A stretch of DNA of 53,648 nucleotides from Bacteroidales bacterium (GCA_019429325.1 JAHYJA010000003.1:1-53648); one strand, 5' to 3'. Positions 34,861 through 44,641 are shown, counted from the first letter of the stretch. Made by a program: numbers and translations. Notes: generated from the sequence alone by a model not told the origin.

Positions 34861-37257
34861 TCAAGCCTCTTTCATTATTTCATAAACCGCATCGAAAATA
34901 TCCTCAGCGTTCGGTTTTGAAAAATAGTCGCCGTCGGTTGTATACGCGGGACGATGCTCTTTGGCTGTAAGGGTTCGTGGGGGAGAATCAAGAAAATACC
35001 ATGCTCCCTGTTTCTCGAGTACTTCCTGCATCATATAGGCTGTTGTACCTCCCGGAACATCCTCATCAATAAACAGGACCCTGCTCGTCTTTTTAACGGA
35101 TTCCAGAATAATATGGTTGCGGTCAAAAGGAACGAGTGTCTGCACATCGATAAGTTCCGCAGAGATGTTATGCCGGGTCAGCTGGTTCACGGCTTCAGCA
35201 GCTATCCTTACCGTTGAACCATAGGTAACGATGGTTATATCAGTTCCCTCGCTCAGTATCTCAGGTATCCCGAGCTGAATACGGTATTCGCCGATGTTGT
35301 CAGGCATCTTCTCCTTGAGCCGGTATCCGTTAAGAGGCTCAATTACTATTGCAGGGTCCATACCCTCGAGCAGGGTATTATAGAATCCGGCTGCCCTTGT
35401 CATGTCCCTCGGGGTACAGACGTATACTCCCCTGGCTGAATTGATCAGCATGCTCATTGGTGATCCGGAGTGCCAGATACCTTCCAGACGGTGCCCGCGG
35501 GTACTGATAATGACCGGTGCTGACATCCTGCCGGCAGTCCTGTAATGCGTGGTGGCAAGATCATCGCTGAGGGTCTGCAGGGCATACATAAGGTAATCGA
35601 GATACTGGATCTCAGCTATTGGTCTCATACCTCTGAGTGCAAGCCCGATACCCTGTCCGAGAATGGTGGTTTCCCTGATACCGGTGTCGGTTATCCTGAT
35701 CTCCCCGTATTTCTTCTGTAAGCCCTCGAGCGACTGGTTCACTCCTCCTATGTTCCCGGTATCTTCGCCAAAGGTAACGAGCAGGGGATATTTGGCAAAA
35801 AGCCTGTCATAATTGTCCCTGAGTATCTGTCTTCCCGGGACTTCGGGGGAGTTAGCGGACCAGCGTGGTGCAATTGGTTCGACATTAAGAGCCGAGGCCG
35901 GAGTTTCATTATAAAGAAACGTATTGTAGCTTTTTGCCGCGTCTTCATAATTGCGCCTGAGCCACCCCATCAGTTCCTCTCTCAGGTTGTCGGACAGGAG
36001 ACAGGAATTACAGATATTCCTCAATATCTTCCTGGCTGCCATGAAGTTGTCTTTTCTGATTGGTGCAAGGACCTTTTTAAGATCATCGGTTATCTCATCC
36101 ACAGTGGCCTCTTTAGCTTCCTCAGAACATTTGCATTTCCGGTCTCCTATTATTTTTGCCAGGGCATCCCGTTCGACTCTTATAGGATTCTGGAACAATC
36201 CCCAGCTCTTCTTCCGGGCCTCTTTTGCCTCCGCTTCGGCTTCAGCCGCAATCCTGTCCATTTCATCGGGAGTGGCGATCTTCTCGCTTATGATCCATTC
36301 CCTCATTTTCCGTATCGGATCAAATTCCTCTTCCCACTTAAGCCTGTCGCTGGTTTTATACCTCTCGTGCGATCCTGAGGTTGAATGACCAAGCGGCTGG
36401 GTCACCTCCTCGATATGGAACACAACGGGTATATGATCTTTGCGGCAGATGGCTGTCCCCTCCTCATACATCCTGATCAGCCCGGGATAATCCCAGCCTT
36501 TTCCTTTATAGATCAGAATACCCGGGTTACCTGGCTCCGTTTCAAAACCCCTCAGAATATCCGAAATACTGCCTTTAGTAGTCTGGTATTTCTTCGGAAC
36601 AGATATACCATATCCGTCATCATAGACGGAAAGAGCCATAGGAACCTGCAAAACGCCCGCGGCGTTTATAGTTTCCCAGAAATGCCCCTCTGAAGTGCTG
36701 GCATCGCCGATGGAACCGAAAGCAACCTCATTTCCCTTCAAAGAGAATGTTTTGAACTGATGAAGCTCCTTATTCTGGCGGAACAGTTTTGAGGCATAAG
36801 CCAGACCCAGCAGCCTGGGCATCTGTCCGGCTGTGGGAGAAATATCGGACGAAGAGTTCTTCTGTTTTGTCAGATCTCTCCACGATCCGTCGGGGTTGAC
36901 ATTCGGCACAGAGAAATGGTTGTTGAAAACCCTTCCTCCGCTGCCCGGATTAATATCCCTGTCGGTATTGCCGTAGAGCTGGTGAAAAAACTCAACTGCA
37001 TCAAAGAGGCTCATAGCCATCATCCATGTCTGATCCCTGTAATAACCTGATCTCCAGTCTCCATCCTTAAACTGCTTCGCCATCGCGATCTGGGTTATTT
37101 CCTTTCCATCGCCGAAAATTCCGAATTTTGCTTTTCCGGATAACACTTCACGCCGGCCAATAATACTCAGGTTACGGCTCAGGCTGGCAAGCCTGAAATC
37201 AGCAAGTATAAGCTCTTTATCCGCAACAGGCTTTACAGGATTGGTCTTCTGATTCAT
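34861..37257 (-). CDS. 2-oxoacid dehydrogenase E1, fused alpha and beta subunits
   Basis: 798 residues combining both halves of a heterotetrameric thiamine-diphosphate E1. The alpha-like part (about 1-400) has GYYRDQTWMM, NNHFSVPN and the cofactor segment GDASTSEGHFWETINAAG ending in DDGYGIS. The beta-like part (about 470-798) has TFGEDTGNIGG with its conserved Glu, DTGIRETTILGQGIG and the C-terminal VLFIDEDVPGGTTAYM. Such enzymes decarboxylate pyruvate or branched-chain 2-oxoacids and pass the acyl group to E2. In the classical ThDP motif GDG...NN, Gly is Ala186 here and NN is Asp213-Asp214. No E2 or E3 gene is in the window. The fold is certain, the substrate is not. Confidence 0.88.
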   Translation of the reverse strand: MNQKTNPVKPVADKELILADFRLASLSRNLSIIGRREVLSGKAKFGIFGDGKEITQIAMAKQFKDGDWRSGYYRDQTWMMAMSLFDAVEFFHQLYGNTDRDINPGSGGRVFNNHFSVPNVNPDGSWRDLTKQKNSSSDISPTAGQMPRLLGLAYASKLFRQNKELHQFKTFSLKGNEVAFGSIGDASTSEGHFWETINAAGVLQVPMALSVYDDGYGISVPKKYQTTKGSISDILRGFETEPGNPGILIYKGKGWDYPGLIRMYEEGTAICRKDHIPVVFHIEEVTQPLGHSTSGSHERYKTSDRLKWEEEFDPIRKMREWIISEKIATPDEMDRIAAEAEAEAKEARKKSWGLFQNPIRVERDALAKIIGDRKCKCSEEAKEATVDEITDDLKKVLAPIRKDNFMAARKILRNICNSCLLSDNLREELMGWLRRNYEDAAKSYNTFLYNETPASALNVEPIAPRWSANSPEVPGRQILRDNYDRLFAKYPLLVTFGEDTGNIGGVNQSLEGLQKKYGEIRITDTGIRETTILGQGIGLALRGMRPIAEIQYLDYLMYALQTLSDDLATTHYRTAGRMSAPVIISTRGHRLEGIWHSGSPMSMLINSARGVYVCTPRDMTRAAGFYNTLLEGMDPAIVIEPLNGYRLKEKMPDNIGEYRIQLGIPEILSEGTDITIVTYGSTVRIAAEAVNQLTRHNISAELIDVQTLVPFDRNHIILESVKKTSRVLFIDEDVPGGTTAYMMQEVLEKQGAWYFLDSPPRTLTAKEHRPAYTTDGDYFSKPNAEDIFDAVYEIMKEA

Positions 37258-37413
37258 TTATCTGAGGATTTTTTAACAATAATCAAATATTAAACAAAAT
37301 ATTGCCCGGGTTGTTTAATTTTAAACTCCGGCAAGTATTAACTTTGGGAAGTCCCGTCGGTTAAAACACCGGATAATTGTAAAGGTACAATTTGTAAAAG
37401 AAGAATAGATCTT

Positions 37414-37638
37414 ATGTTCATAAAACTCATAATATTAAGCGCATTAATGGTCCTCCTTGCAGTTGCCGGCCTGGGGATCAGAATCTTACTCAGACCTAAG
37501 GGCAGATTCCCGGAGACACATGTCGGCAAAAATGCGGAGATGAGAAAGCTGGGCATATCATGTGCCAGGAACACGGATGTGGGATGCGTCACCCCGGATG
37601 GTATGCCAGGGTGTGCGTGCGGGAGGAGTGAGTTGTAA
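37414..37638 (+). CDS. Small Cys-rich membrane protein, NqrM-like candidate
   Basis: A 74-residue protein: one membrane helix (about 4-26), then a short soluble tail with FPETHVGKNAEMRKLGISC and four cysteines (Cys50, Cys58, Cys67, Cys69). The design, one helix plus a Cys-rich tail, resembles NqrM, the small factor that inserts iron into Na+-NQR, and short flavobacterial proteins found near apbE or nqr genes. Here it lies 104 bp from apbE, the last gene of the nqr operon, and converges on it. It is too short for a confident homology call by eye. It is divergent from the E1 gene (156 bp between starts). Confidence 0.6.
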   Translation: MFIKLIILSALMVLLAVAGLGIRILLRPKGRFPETHVGKNAEMRKLGISCARNTDVGCVTPDGMPGCACGRSEL

Positions 37639-37640
37639 TT

Positions 37641-37668
37641 GCGGATTGCGGATTGCGGATTGCGGATT
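37641..37668. repeat. Tandem 7-bp repeat (GCGGATT x4)
   Basis: Four exact units starting 2 bp after the stop of the small membrane protein gene. Confidence 0.9.
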
Positions 37669-37692
37669 TTGGCGATTGAAGTGAGGTATTCA

Positions 37693-37713
37693 GTAATCGG
37701 TAATCAGTAATCA
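37693..37713. repeat. Tandem 7-bp repeat (GTAATCR x3)
   Basis: GTAATCG, GTAATCA, GTAATCA; read on the other strand this is the GATTAC heptamer seen at 4809 and 27331. Confidence 0.85.
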
Positions 37714-37741
37714 GTTAGTCGGTAGTATGCTCATAGCACTA

Positions 37742-38767
37742 TTAAGGGTTCTCTGCGATGTAGTTTCCCAGATTGCCGGTATACCAGGTGCGGAAATTTC
37801 CGGCCTCATCAGAGAATATAAGATAAGCATCAAACTGGGTATTCCTTATTAAGAATTCCCGGGCCCGTTCTATACCCATTACCATGCAGGCAGTCGCAAT
37901 GCCATCCGCCAGTGCGCAGTTTTCAGCTATTATGGTGGCGCTCAGAAGCCTGTCTCTCACAGGATAACCACTTACAGGATCGATGGTGTGCGAGTATTTA
38001 ACGCCCTCTTCAATAATGAATTTTCTGTAGTTGCCTGACGTGGCCAGCGATCTGTCGCTGATCCTGATTACTGCCTGCATATTATAACCCGGGATCAGGT
38101 TATTATCCTCCGGCCTGTCGATGCCTATCCTCCAGTATGCACCGTTCCTTAAGCCTTTGGTCCTCACCTCTCCCCCTATTTCAATCAGATAGCTGTCAAT
38201 CTTTTTTTCATTGAAAAAACCGGCAATAACATCCACGGAGTAACCCTGTGCAATTGCATTGAAATCCATGATGATGCCCGGATCAGCTTTCACAATGCGC
38301 CCGTCCACCAGTTCAACCTTGTTCATCCCGACCAGTCTGATAAGTGAGTCCCGTTTTGTTTCTGTGAAATTTTTCTGAGCATCAGGGCCAAATCCCCAGG
38401 CCTTGACGAGCGGACCAATGGTAACATCAAAAGCTCCTCCGGTGAGTGATGAAATCTCCTTTGACTGGCGGAATACTTCAGAAAAGTACTCATCAACGAT
38501 CACATCCTCATTCCTGTTGATCCTGGAAACGATTGAAGAATCCTGATACAGCGACAATGACATGTCAAAATCAAGCAGGATCTTTTCAACCTCATTTTGC
38601 AGGATCCGGGGATCGAGCTTCCGGTTGTTCTGATAAATTATGCTGTAGGTCGTGCCTTGTGTAAAACCCCTGAAATCAGAATATGGGAACTCCCTGTTTT
38701 TGCAGGAAGAGACGAACAGCAGGAGAGCCGCAATTAGAAAGGATAATGTGCAGGGGTACCGGTTCAT
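37742..38767 (-). CDS. apbE: FAD:protein FMN transferase
   Basis: A 341-residue exported lipoprotein (signal and lipobox ending SSC at about Cys22) that covalently attaches FMN from FAD to threonine residues. Family marks: GTTYSIIYQN, FDMSLSLYQDSSIVSRIN, GAFDVTIGPLVKAWGFGP, MDFNAIAQGYSVDVIAGF, IEIGGEVRTKG, the late SHTIDPVSGYPV and a DGIATACMVMG motif. It is the last gene of the nqr operon; its start overlaps the nqrF stop by one base. Its obvious targets are NqrB and NqrC, whose acceptor motifs are both visible. A second NQR assembly candidate lies just downstream. Confidence 0.93.
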   Translation of the reverse strand: MNRYPCTLSFLIAALLLFVSSCKNREFPYSDFRGFTQGTTYSIIYQNNRKLDPRILQNEVEKILLDFDMSLSLYQDSSIVSRINRNEDVIVDEYFSEVFRQSKEISSLTGGAFDVTIGPLVKAWGFGPDAQKNFTETKRDSLIRLVGMNKVELVDGRIVKADPGIIMDFNAIAQGYSVDVIAGFFNEKKIDSYLIEIGGEVRTKGLRNGAYWRIGIDRPEDNNLIPGYNMQAVIRISDRSLATSGNYRKFIIEEGVKYSHTIDPVSGYPVRDRLLSATIIAENCALADGIATACMVMGIERAREFLIRNTQFDAYLIFSDEAGNFRTWYTGNLGNYIAENP

Positions 38768-40020
38768 CAGATTCCAAAATCATCAAATGAGACATTTTCT
38801 TCAGGTACACCGAGGCTATGAAGCATATTAACCACCGCATTATTCATAGCGGGCGGACCGCAGAAATAGTATTCGATATCCTCGGGCTCCTCGTGTTTGC
38901 CAAGGTAGTTGTCATATAGCACCCTGTGAATGAAACCGGTATATCCTGTCCAGTTGTCTTCCGGAAGAGGTTCAGACATCGCCAGATTAAAGGTGAAGTT
39001 TGGGAATTTTTTTTCTATCGCCCGGAATTCCTCCTCATAAAAAACTTCTCTGAGCGACCTTGCTCCATACCAGTATGAGACTTTACGGCCGGTTTTCAAT
39101 GTATGGAACAGGTGAAATATATGTGATCTGAGAGGGGCCATCCCCGCTCCGCCCCCGATATAGACCATTTCATTCGTGGTGTTCTTGATATGGAATTCGC
39201 CGTACGGACCTGAGATCATGACTTTATCTCCGGGTTTTCTCGAGAAAATATATGAAGAACAAATTCCCGGAGGCACCCTCAGAAACTGTTTCTTTACATT
39301 GTCCCATGGAGGTGTTGCAATACGGATATTCAGTTTTATCAGGTTCTTTTCCGCAGGATAGTTTGCCATTGAATAAGCACGGTATGTTTCCTCGTTGTTG
39401 TTAATGCCGAGATCCCACATTTTATACTCATCCCAGTCATTTTTAAACTCGTCCTCAATTATAAACTCCCTGAACGACAGTTTATATTTAGGAACATCTA
39501 TCTGGATATACCCGCCCGGGTCAAAATTGAGTTCCTCTCCGTCGGGCAGTCTTACCACAAATTCCTTGATGAATGTTGCAACATTCCTGTTTGATACAAC
39601 TTCACATTCCCATTTTTTTATTCCCAGCACGGATTCTGGAAGGAGAATCGAGAGACTCTCCCTGATTTTGACCTGGCAGGCCAGCCGCCAGTTGTTTAAC
39701 TGTTCCCGGCGTGTAAAGAACCCTGTTTCAGTTGGGAGGATAGATCCTCCTCCCTGAACGATCTGGCATTTGCAGAGTCCGCATGTGCCGCCACCACCGC
39801 ACGCAGAGGGAAGGAATATGTTATTATAGGAAAGGGTGGAAAGAAGATTCGATCCGGTTGATACACTCAGCTGGCGGTCGTTGATTTCAAGAGTAACCTC
39901 TCCCCCCGGTGTCAGCTTATCCCTGGCATAAAGCAGCAGAACCACCAGAAGCAGAATAATTAAAAGGAAGACGACTACACTGTAAAGAATTGTGCTTAAT
40001 GTTGAAATAGCTAAGATCAT
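38767..40020 (-). CDS. nqrF: Na+-translocating NADH:quinone reductase subunit F
   Basis: 417 residues: one membrane helix (about 8-31), a plant-type 2Fe-2S domain with ligands Cys74, Cys80, Cys83 and Cys115 (spacing C-x5-C-x2-C-x31-C as in the family), then FAD and NADH domains (RAYSMANYP for FAD, VYIGGGAGMAPLRSHI and YWYGARSLRE, YFCGPPAMNNAV). It takes electrons from NADH and starts the chain through the complex. It is the sixth nqr gene in the operon. Confidence 0.96.
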   Translation of the reverse strand: MILAISTLSTILYSVVVFLLIILLLVVLLLYARDKLTPGGEVTLEINDRQLSVSTGSNLLSTLSYNNIFLPSACGGGGTCGLCKCQIVQGGGSILPTETGFFTRREQLNNWRLACQVKIRESLSILLPESVLGIKKWECEVVSNRNVATFIKEFVVRLPDGEELNFDPGGYIQIDVPKYKLSFREFIIEDEFKNDWDEYKMWDLGINNNEETYRAYSMANYPAEKNLIKLNIRIATPPWDNVKKQFLRVPPGICSSYIFSRKPGDKVMISGPYGEFHIKNTTNEMVYIGGGAGMAPLRSHIFHLFHTLKTGRKVSYWYGARSLREVFYEEEFRAIEKKFPNFTFNLAMSEPLPEDNWTGYTGFIHRVLYDNYLGKHEEPEDIEYYFCGPPAMNNAVVNMLHSLGVPEENVSFDDFGI

Positions 40021-40036
40021 ATCCCTGTGTGTTCAA

Positions 40037-40654
40037 TTAGAGTTTAATACCCATAAATCCCATAAATGCGATTGCCATAAGGCCTGTAAGTATGAAAGTT
40101 ATTCCCAAGCCTTTAAGCGGATCCGGCACATTGCTGTAGCGCAGTTTTTCCCTTATAGCAGCAATGCTTACGATAGCCAGGAGCCAGCCGATGCCCGACC
40201 CGAGGCCGAATGCCGTTGCTTCCGCCAGGTTATGGTATTCCCGCTCCTGCATGAAGAGCGACGCACCAAGGATTGCACAGTTAACGGCTATAAGAGGAAG
40301 GAAGATCCCCAGGGAATTATAGAGGGGCGGGCTGACTTTTTCAATTACCATTTCAACAAGCTGAACCATGGCGGCTATCACAGCAATAAAGACAATGAAA
40401 GTAAGGAAGCTCAGGTCAACGTCTGCGAATCCTTCTCCAAGCCACGACAGAGCGCCCTTCTTAAGGATATAGTTTTCAATAAGGAAGTTAACCGGGATGG
40501 TTATCAGTATGACGAATATCACTGCCAGCCCCAGTCCAAGAGATGTCTTCACGGTTTTTGACACTGCAAGGTATGAACACATACCAAGGAAGAATGCAAA
40601 AACCATGTTTTCGACAAAAATTGACTTTACGAATATGTTAAGCAGATTTTCCAT
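40037..40654 (-). CDS. nqrE: Na+-translocating NADH:quinone reductase subunit E
   Basis: 205 residues with six hydrophobic helices. Marks: [26 protein letters not shown] with the conserved Cys of the inter-membrane 2Fe-2S site, and [12 protein letters not shown] with the second. The fold is shared with NqrD; together they bind the cluster in the membrane and form part of the sodium path. Seventeen bases separate it from nqrF. Confidence 0.95.
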   Translation of the reverse strand: MENLLNIFVKSIFVENMVFAFFLGMCSYLAVSKTVKTSLGLGLAVIFVILITIPVNFLIENYILKKGALSWLGEGFADVDLSFLTFIVFIAVIAAMVQLVEMVIEKVSPPLYNSLGIFLPLIAVNCAILGASLFMQEREYHNLAEATAFGLGSGIGWLLAIVSIAAIREKLRYSNVPDPLKGLGITFILTGLMAIAFMGFMGIKL

Positions 40655-40665
40655 ACTTCCTTTTT

Positions 40666-41319
40666 CTAATGTTTCTCAACAAGACTTTTATCGCGGCTCC
40701 GGTGCACCCAGATGATAAGACCCACAACAATAAGCGCCATAGGCGGCAGTATCATCATCCCGTTATCTTCATATCCGATTGAGTAGGCGCCAAGTTTTTC
40801 CATTACCGGGTAATCCATCAGTGTACCCGATCCGAGAAGTTCCCGGAAGAAGGCAACGATAACCAGTATCAGTCCGTACCCTGCACCATTGCCGAGTCCG
40901 TCAAGGAAGGCCTTCCATGGCCTGTTCGCCATGGCGAACCCCTCAAGGCGGCCCATTATGATACAATTGGTGATGATCAGGCCCACAAAAACTGAGAGCT
41001 GTTTGCTCACGTCAAAGGCATATGCTTTCAGTACCTGGTCAACAAGTATTACCAGAGATGCGATCACCACAAGCTGAACGATGATCCTTATTCTTTCCGG
41101 TATCTGTTTTCTGAGTGCGGCAATAACCACGCTTGATATTGCGATGACAAAAACCACCGAAACAGCCATTACCAGGGCTGGCTTAAGCTTAACCGTTATT
41201 GCCAGTGCAGAACAGATGCCAAGCACCTGTACGGTGATGGGATTGTTCCTTCCCAGCGGTTCGGTAAGCAGTTTTACATTTTTTGTCGAGAACAATGGTT
41301 CTCTTTCCCGTTTGCTCAT
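40666..41319 (-). CDS. nqrD: Na+-translocating NADH:quinone reductase subunit D
   Basis: 217 residues, six helices. Marks: [20 protein letters not shown] with the first cluster Cys and [21 protein letters not shown] with the second. Pseudo-symmetric partner of NqrE. It follows nqrC after 3 bp. Confidence 0.95.
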   Translation of the reverse strand: MSKREREPLFSTKNVKLLTEPLGRNNPITVQVLGICSALAITVKLKPALVMAVSVVFVIAISSVVIAALRKQIPERIRIIVQLVVIASLVILVDQVLKAYAFDVSKQLSVFVGLIITNCIIMGRLEGFAMANRPWKAFLDGLGNGAGYGLILVIVAFFRELLGSGTLMDYPVMEKLGAYSIGYEDNGMMILPPMALIVVGLIIWVHRSRDKSLVEKH

Positions 41320-41322
41320 ATC

Positions 41323-42024
41323 TTAATTCCTGTTTCTTAATAAAAAACCATCATACCTGATCAGGCAGTCTGACAACATTTCCTCCAGCGCCTTGCTGGT
41401 AATTGTGCCGCCCGAGATCGCATCAACGCCGTGGGGATTGTCAGGAGTAGTTCCGCCCTTGATAACCCCTATTGAGATGAATTTATCTCCGTCGTAGATT
41501 CTTTTCCCCCTGAACATGTCCTCAAAATCGGCAGTATTGATCTCAGCCCCCAGTCCGGGTGTCTCGCTCTTATGATCGAAGGTAACTCCATAGATAGTGC
41601 TCATATCGGACCTGAGGGATACATAACCCCATATCGGACCCCATAAGCCTTTCCCTTCTACCGGGATGATAATCACCTTTTCGCCATCGTCGGGCAGGGC
41701 GCTGAAGACCGGCAGGTACTGCTTCTCGAGAGGTTTTTTCTGCTCATTCCTGACGACCACGCTGAAAGCATCTATCCCCGGGATTTCTTCTCCATTGTGA
41801 TCGAGGACAAATGACTCTTTCACATATTTAGCGTATAGTTCTTCCGCATCCCTTTTATCAGCCGGCACACCGATCGATTCCAGCATGCTTCTCTTCTTTT
41901 CGATCTCGAGGTTCCTGCTCTGAAGAGGCTGAAGCAACGTAGCCGCAAGCGAAAGAAGGGTAGCTACAATGATCACCATAACCGTGGAGAATATGAAGAT
42001 ATATGTATTGCTGAACTGTTTCAT
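41323..42024 (-). CDS. nqrC: Na+-translocating NADH:quinone reductase subunit C
   Basis: 233 residues: one N-terminal membrane helix (about 8-30) and a periplasmic domain that carries covalent FMN. The acceptor motif is DAISGGTIT with Thr207; the usual form is SGAT, so the third position is Gly instead of Ala. GLWGPIWGYVSL and ETPGLGAEI are further family marks. ApbE, encoded in the same operon, would load the FMN. Confidence 0.95.
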   Translation of the reverse strand: MKQFSNTYIFIFSTVMVIIVATLLSLAATLLQPLQSRNLEIEKKRSMLESIGVPADKRDAEELYAKYVKESFVLDHNGEEIPGIDAFSVVVRNEQKKPLEKQYLPVFSALPDDGEKVIIIPVEGKGLWGPIWGYVSLRSDMSTIYGVTFDHKSETPGLGAEINTADFEDMFRGKRIYDGDKFISIGVIKGGTTPDNPHGVDAISGGTITSKALEEMLSDCLIRYDGFLLRNRN

Positions 42025-42028
42025 AACT

Positions 42029-43198
42029 TTACCTGTTGTTTAATGCGACTCTGTTCCGTTTAAGCCTCCTTTTGATATTTGACTGGATAACATAGTGATC
42101 GATAAGCGGAGCGAAAACGTTCATCAGAAGGATGGCCAGCATGACTCCCTCAGGATAGGCGGGGTTGAGCACCCTGAAAATGATTGAGAATATCCCGATC
42201 AACAACCCGTATATCCATTTGCCTCTCTCAGTCTGTGCCCCGCTGACGGGATCAGTGGCCATAAAGACCGCTCCGAATGCAAAGCCTCCCATCACGAAAT
42301 GGTAATATACAGGGAGTTCCATGTAGGGGTTCACGGCAATAAGGTTTAAGAGCAAACCCATTCCCAGCGCCCCTGCAAAAACACTTACAATTACCTTCCA
42401 GCTGCCTATTCCTGTAGCAACAAGTATAAAAGCCCCTATCAGGATAGCAATAGTTGAAGTCTCGCCTACCGATCCGGGGATAGTTCCGATAAACATTTCG
42501 AGGAAGGAGGGGAGCCGGTCAGTCTCCCAGGCGGCCGAAAGGGCCATGGGGGTAGCTCCCGAAAATCCGTCAATTACCTGCTGTCCACCTTTAAGCCCGG
42601 CAATCCAGACCTCATCACCTGTCATCCATCCGGGATAACTGAAAAACAGGAAGGCACGTGCAGTCAGGGCCGGATTAAGGATGTTCATGCCCGGGCCCCC
42701 AAAGATCTCAACTCCGATAATCACGGCAAAAGCTGTTGCAAGGGCAAGCATCCAGAGCGGCACGTCAACAGGCATAATGAGCGGTATAAGCAAGCCTGTT
42801 ACCAGGAACCCCTCATTAATCTCATGCCCGCGTATCTGAGCCGCGGTGAATTCTATTCCCAGGCCCACTACGTAACTCACTACTATCAGTGGCAGGATCT
42901 TAAGGAACCCGAACCAGAAATTCTGGAGAATGCCTGCTTCTATCCCTGTTGCCCTGAAATGCTGCAGTCCGGTGTTATAGGCTCCGAACAGGAGGGCCGG
43001 GATAAGCGCAACAACAACCACTATCATGGTGCGCTTCATGTCGTTGGCATCCCTTACATGTGATCCCTTATGAGTAACTTTGTTGGGAACGAAAATGAAA
43101 GATTCGAAACCCTCAAATACCGACCGCAGCTTAGCCAGCTTTCCACCTTCAGTGAAATGCGGCTTGAGCGTATCCAACTTTTTTCTTAGGAAGTTCAT
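42029..43198 (-). CDS. nqrB: Na+-translocating NADH:quinone reductase subunit B
   Basis: 389 residues with about ten membrane helices. The covalent FMN site is FSGATPMAL with Thr216. Other marks: HVRDANDMKRTM near the N-terminus, GGPGMNILNPALTARAFLFFSYP and FMATDPVSGAQT. It binds FMN and riboflavin and is the main candidate for the sodium-coupled step. It follows nqrA after 21 bp. Confidence 0.96.
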   Translation of the reverse strand: MNFLRKKLDTLKPHFTEGGKLAKLRSVFEGFESFIFVPNKVTHKGSHVRDANDMKRTMIVVVVALIPALLFGAYNTGLQHFRATGIEAGILQNFWFGFLKILPLIVVSYVVGLGIEFTAAQIRGHEINEGFLVTGLLIPLIMPVDVPLWMLALATAFAVIIGVEIFGGPGMNILNPALTARAFLFFSYPGWMTGDEVWIAGLKGGQQVIDGFSGATPMALSAAWETDRLPSFLEMFIGTIPGSVGETSTIAILIGAFILVATGIGSWKVIVSVFAGALGMGLLLNLIAVNPYMELPVYYHFVMGGFAFGAVFMATDPVSGAQTERGKWIYGLLIGIFSIIFRVLNPAYPEGVMLAILLMNVFAPLIDHYVIQSNIKRRLKRNRVALNNR

Positions 43199-43219
43199 AT
43201 AATTAAGTAAGACAGGTTT

Positions 43220-44572
43220 CTAATTCATTTCCCTGATCATAAGCTCCAGCCCGTTCCTCACAATCGACTGTATCTCAATTTTCGACGGGCAGATAAATTC
43301 GCACAGAGCCAGATCCTCTTCAGCCACCTCATAGATCCCCAGGTTCTCCATCAGGTCAATATCCCCGGTAATGATGGCTTTCAGCAATTGCATGGGGTAA
43401 ATGTCCATGGGAAGAACCTTTTCGTAATGTCCGGTAAGGACAAAAGCCCTCTCACCCCCGTGAAAATTAGTATCAAGCCTGTACTCCTTCCTCGGAAAGA
43501 AGCCAGATGCAAACACTCTGTTGAAGCTGTACTTGTTGAATCCGGGGAGAGCCCATCCGAAAAACTCGTAGTAATTTCCCTCAGGAATGACGGTTACCTG
43601 CGAATCATAAAATCCGAGATAACCATCAGATTCAATCTTCGATCCCGTCAAAACGTTGCCGCTGATGAACCTCAGGTCGCCAGGTTTAACATTCTCCTTT
43701 ACCATCGGTGCAACCGAACCACCCGGCAGGATCCTGTAATATTGCGGATTCCTCACCTCCGAACCGGTCAGGGCTACCATCCTTTCAGGATTGTATACCC
43801 CATCATCAAACAACCTGCCGATGGCATAAACGTCCTGGAAATTTACAAACCACACTTTTTCACCTTTGTTCACCGGATCGAGATGATGGATATGAACACC
43901 GACATTGCCGGCAGGATGAGGCCCGGTGAACCAGGAAATTTCCACACCGTCAATTTTCCTGAATAATTCTGAGCCCTGATCCTTCCCGTTCAGGACCAGC
44001 TTTACCTTCCCCTCCGTAAGCCTGCTCAGAGCTGCAATACCGGTATTGAAATACGAGCCTGTGGAATTTTGTGCAATGTATTGATAATCAGGAGCAAGTG
44101 GTGATGTATCAAAACCGGAAATAAACACGGATTTTGGCACATCCGCAGGATTCGCCACAATATGATAGGGACGCTGCCTTATGGCAGGCCACAAGCCCGA
44201 ATTAAGGAGGTGACCGATGATCTTCTCACGGCTGAAGTCTTCCCTTTTTATTCGTCCAAAATCAATAAAATCCTTCCCTTTCTTTTCAACCACTATTTCA
44301 AGCAGTCTCCTGCGGTCTCCTCTTACAATATCTTTTACCTCACCGCTTACGGGTGATGTGAATTTGATTGACGGGTTAACCTTATTCATAAAGAGGGGCG
44401 ATCCGGCCCTGACTTTATCGCCGGGCTTTACGCACAGTTTTGGAACCAGGCCCGGGAAATCAACAGGTTTAACTCCAAAAAACAGAGGATAAACCTCGCC
44501 GGCAAGTATCTTTTCCGGCTTGCCCGGAATTTTCAGATCCAATCCTCTCTTCAGCTTTTTAATTACGGCCAT
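43220..44572 (-). CDS. nqrA: Na+-translocating NADH:quinone reductase subunit A
   Basis: 450 residues from the ATG at 44572 (MAVIKKLKRGLDLKIPG); the frame could begin eleven codons earlier but the shorter start fits the family. Marks: KIPGKPEK, GDKVRAGSPLF, SPVSGEVKDIVRGDRRRLLEIVVE, FISGFDTSPLAPD and the C-terminal ICPSKIEIQ. NqrA is cytoplasmic and contributes to quinone binding. It is the first gene of the nqr operon. Confidence 0.95.
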   Translation of the reverse strand: MAVIKKLKRGLDLKIPGKPEKILAGEVYPLFFGVKPVDFPGLVPKLCVKPGDKVRAGSPLFMNKVNPSIKFTSPVSGEVKDIVRGDRRRLLEIVVEKKGKDFIDFGRIKREDFSREKIIGHLLNSGLWPAIRQRPYHIVANPADVPKSVFISGFDTSPLAPDYQYIAQNSTGSYFNTGIAALSRLTEGKVKLVLNGKDQGSELFRKIDGVEISWFTGPHPAGNVGVHIHHLDPVNKGEKVWFVNFQDVYAIGRLFDDGVYNPERMVALTGSEVRNPQYYRILPGGSVAPMVKENVKPGDLRFISGNVLTGSKIESDGYLGFYDSQVTVIPEGNYYEFFGWALPGFNKYSFNRVFASGFFPRKEYRLDTNFHGGERAFVLTGHYEKVLPMDIYPMQLLKAIITGDIDLMENLGIYEVAEEDLALCEFICPSKIEIQSIVRNGLELMIREMN

Positions 44573-44641
44573 TTCTAAAAAGATATTGTGATAAATTTTC
44601 TGCAATTAAAGTATCCTGGTCTTAGGTATGGTAAAGAACTA

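Noticed and set aside
39992..40561. Plus-strand 189-residue frame over nqrE
   Set aside because: Antisense shadow; charged low-complexity translation without homology signs.
43388..43966. Plus-strand 192-residue frame inside nqrA
   Set aside because: Antisense to an unmistakable nqrA; no recognisable domain.
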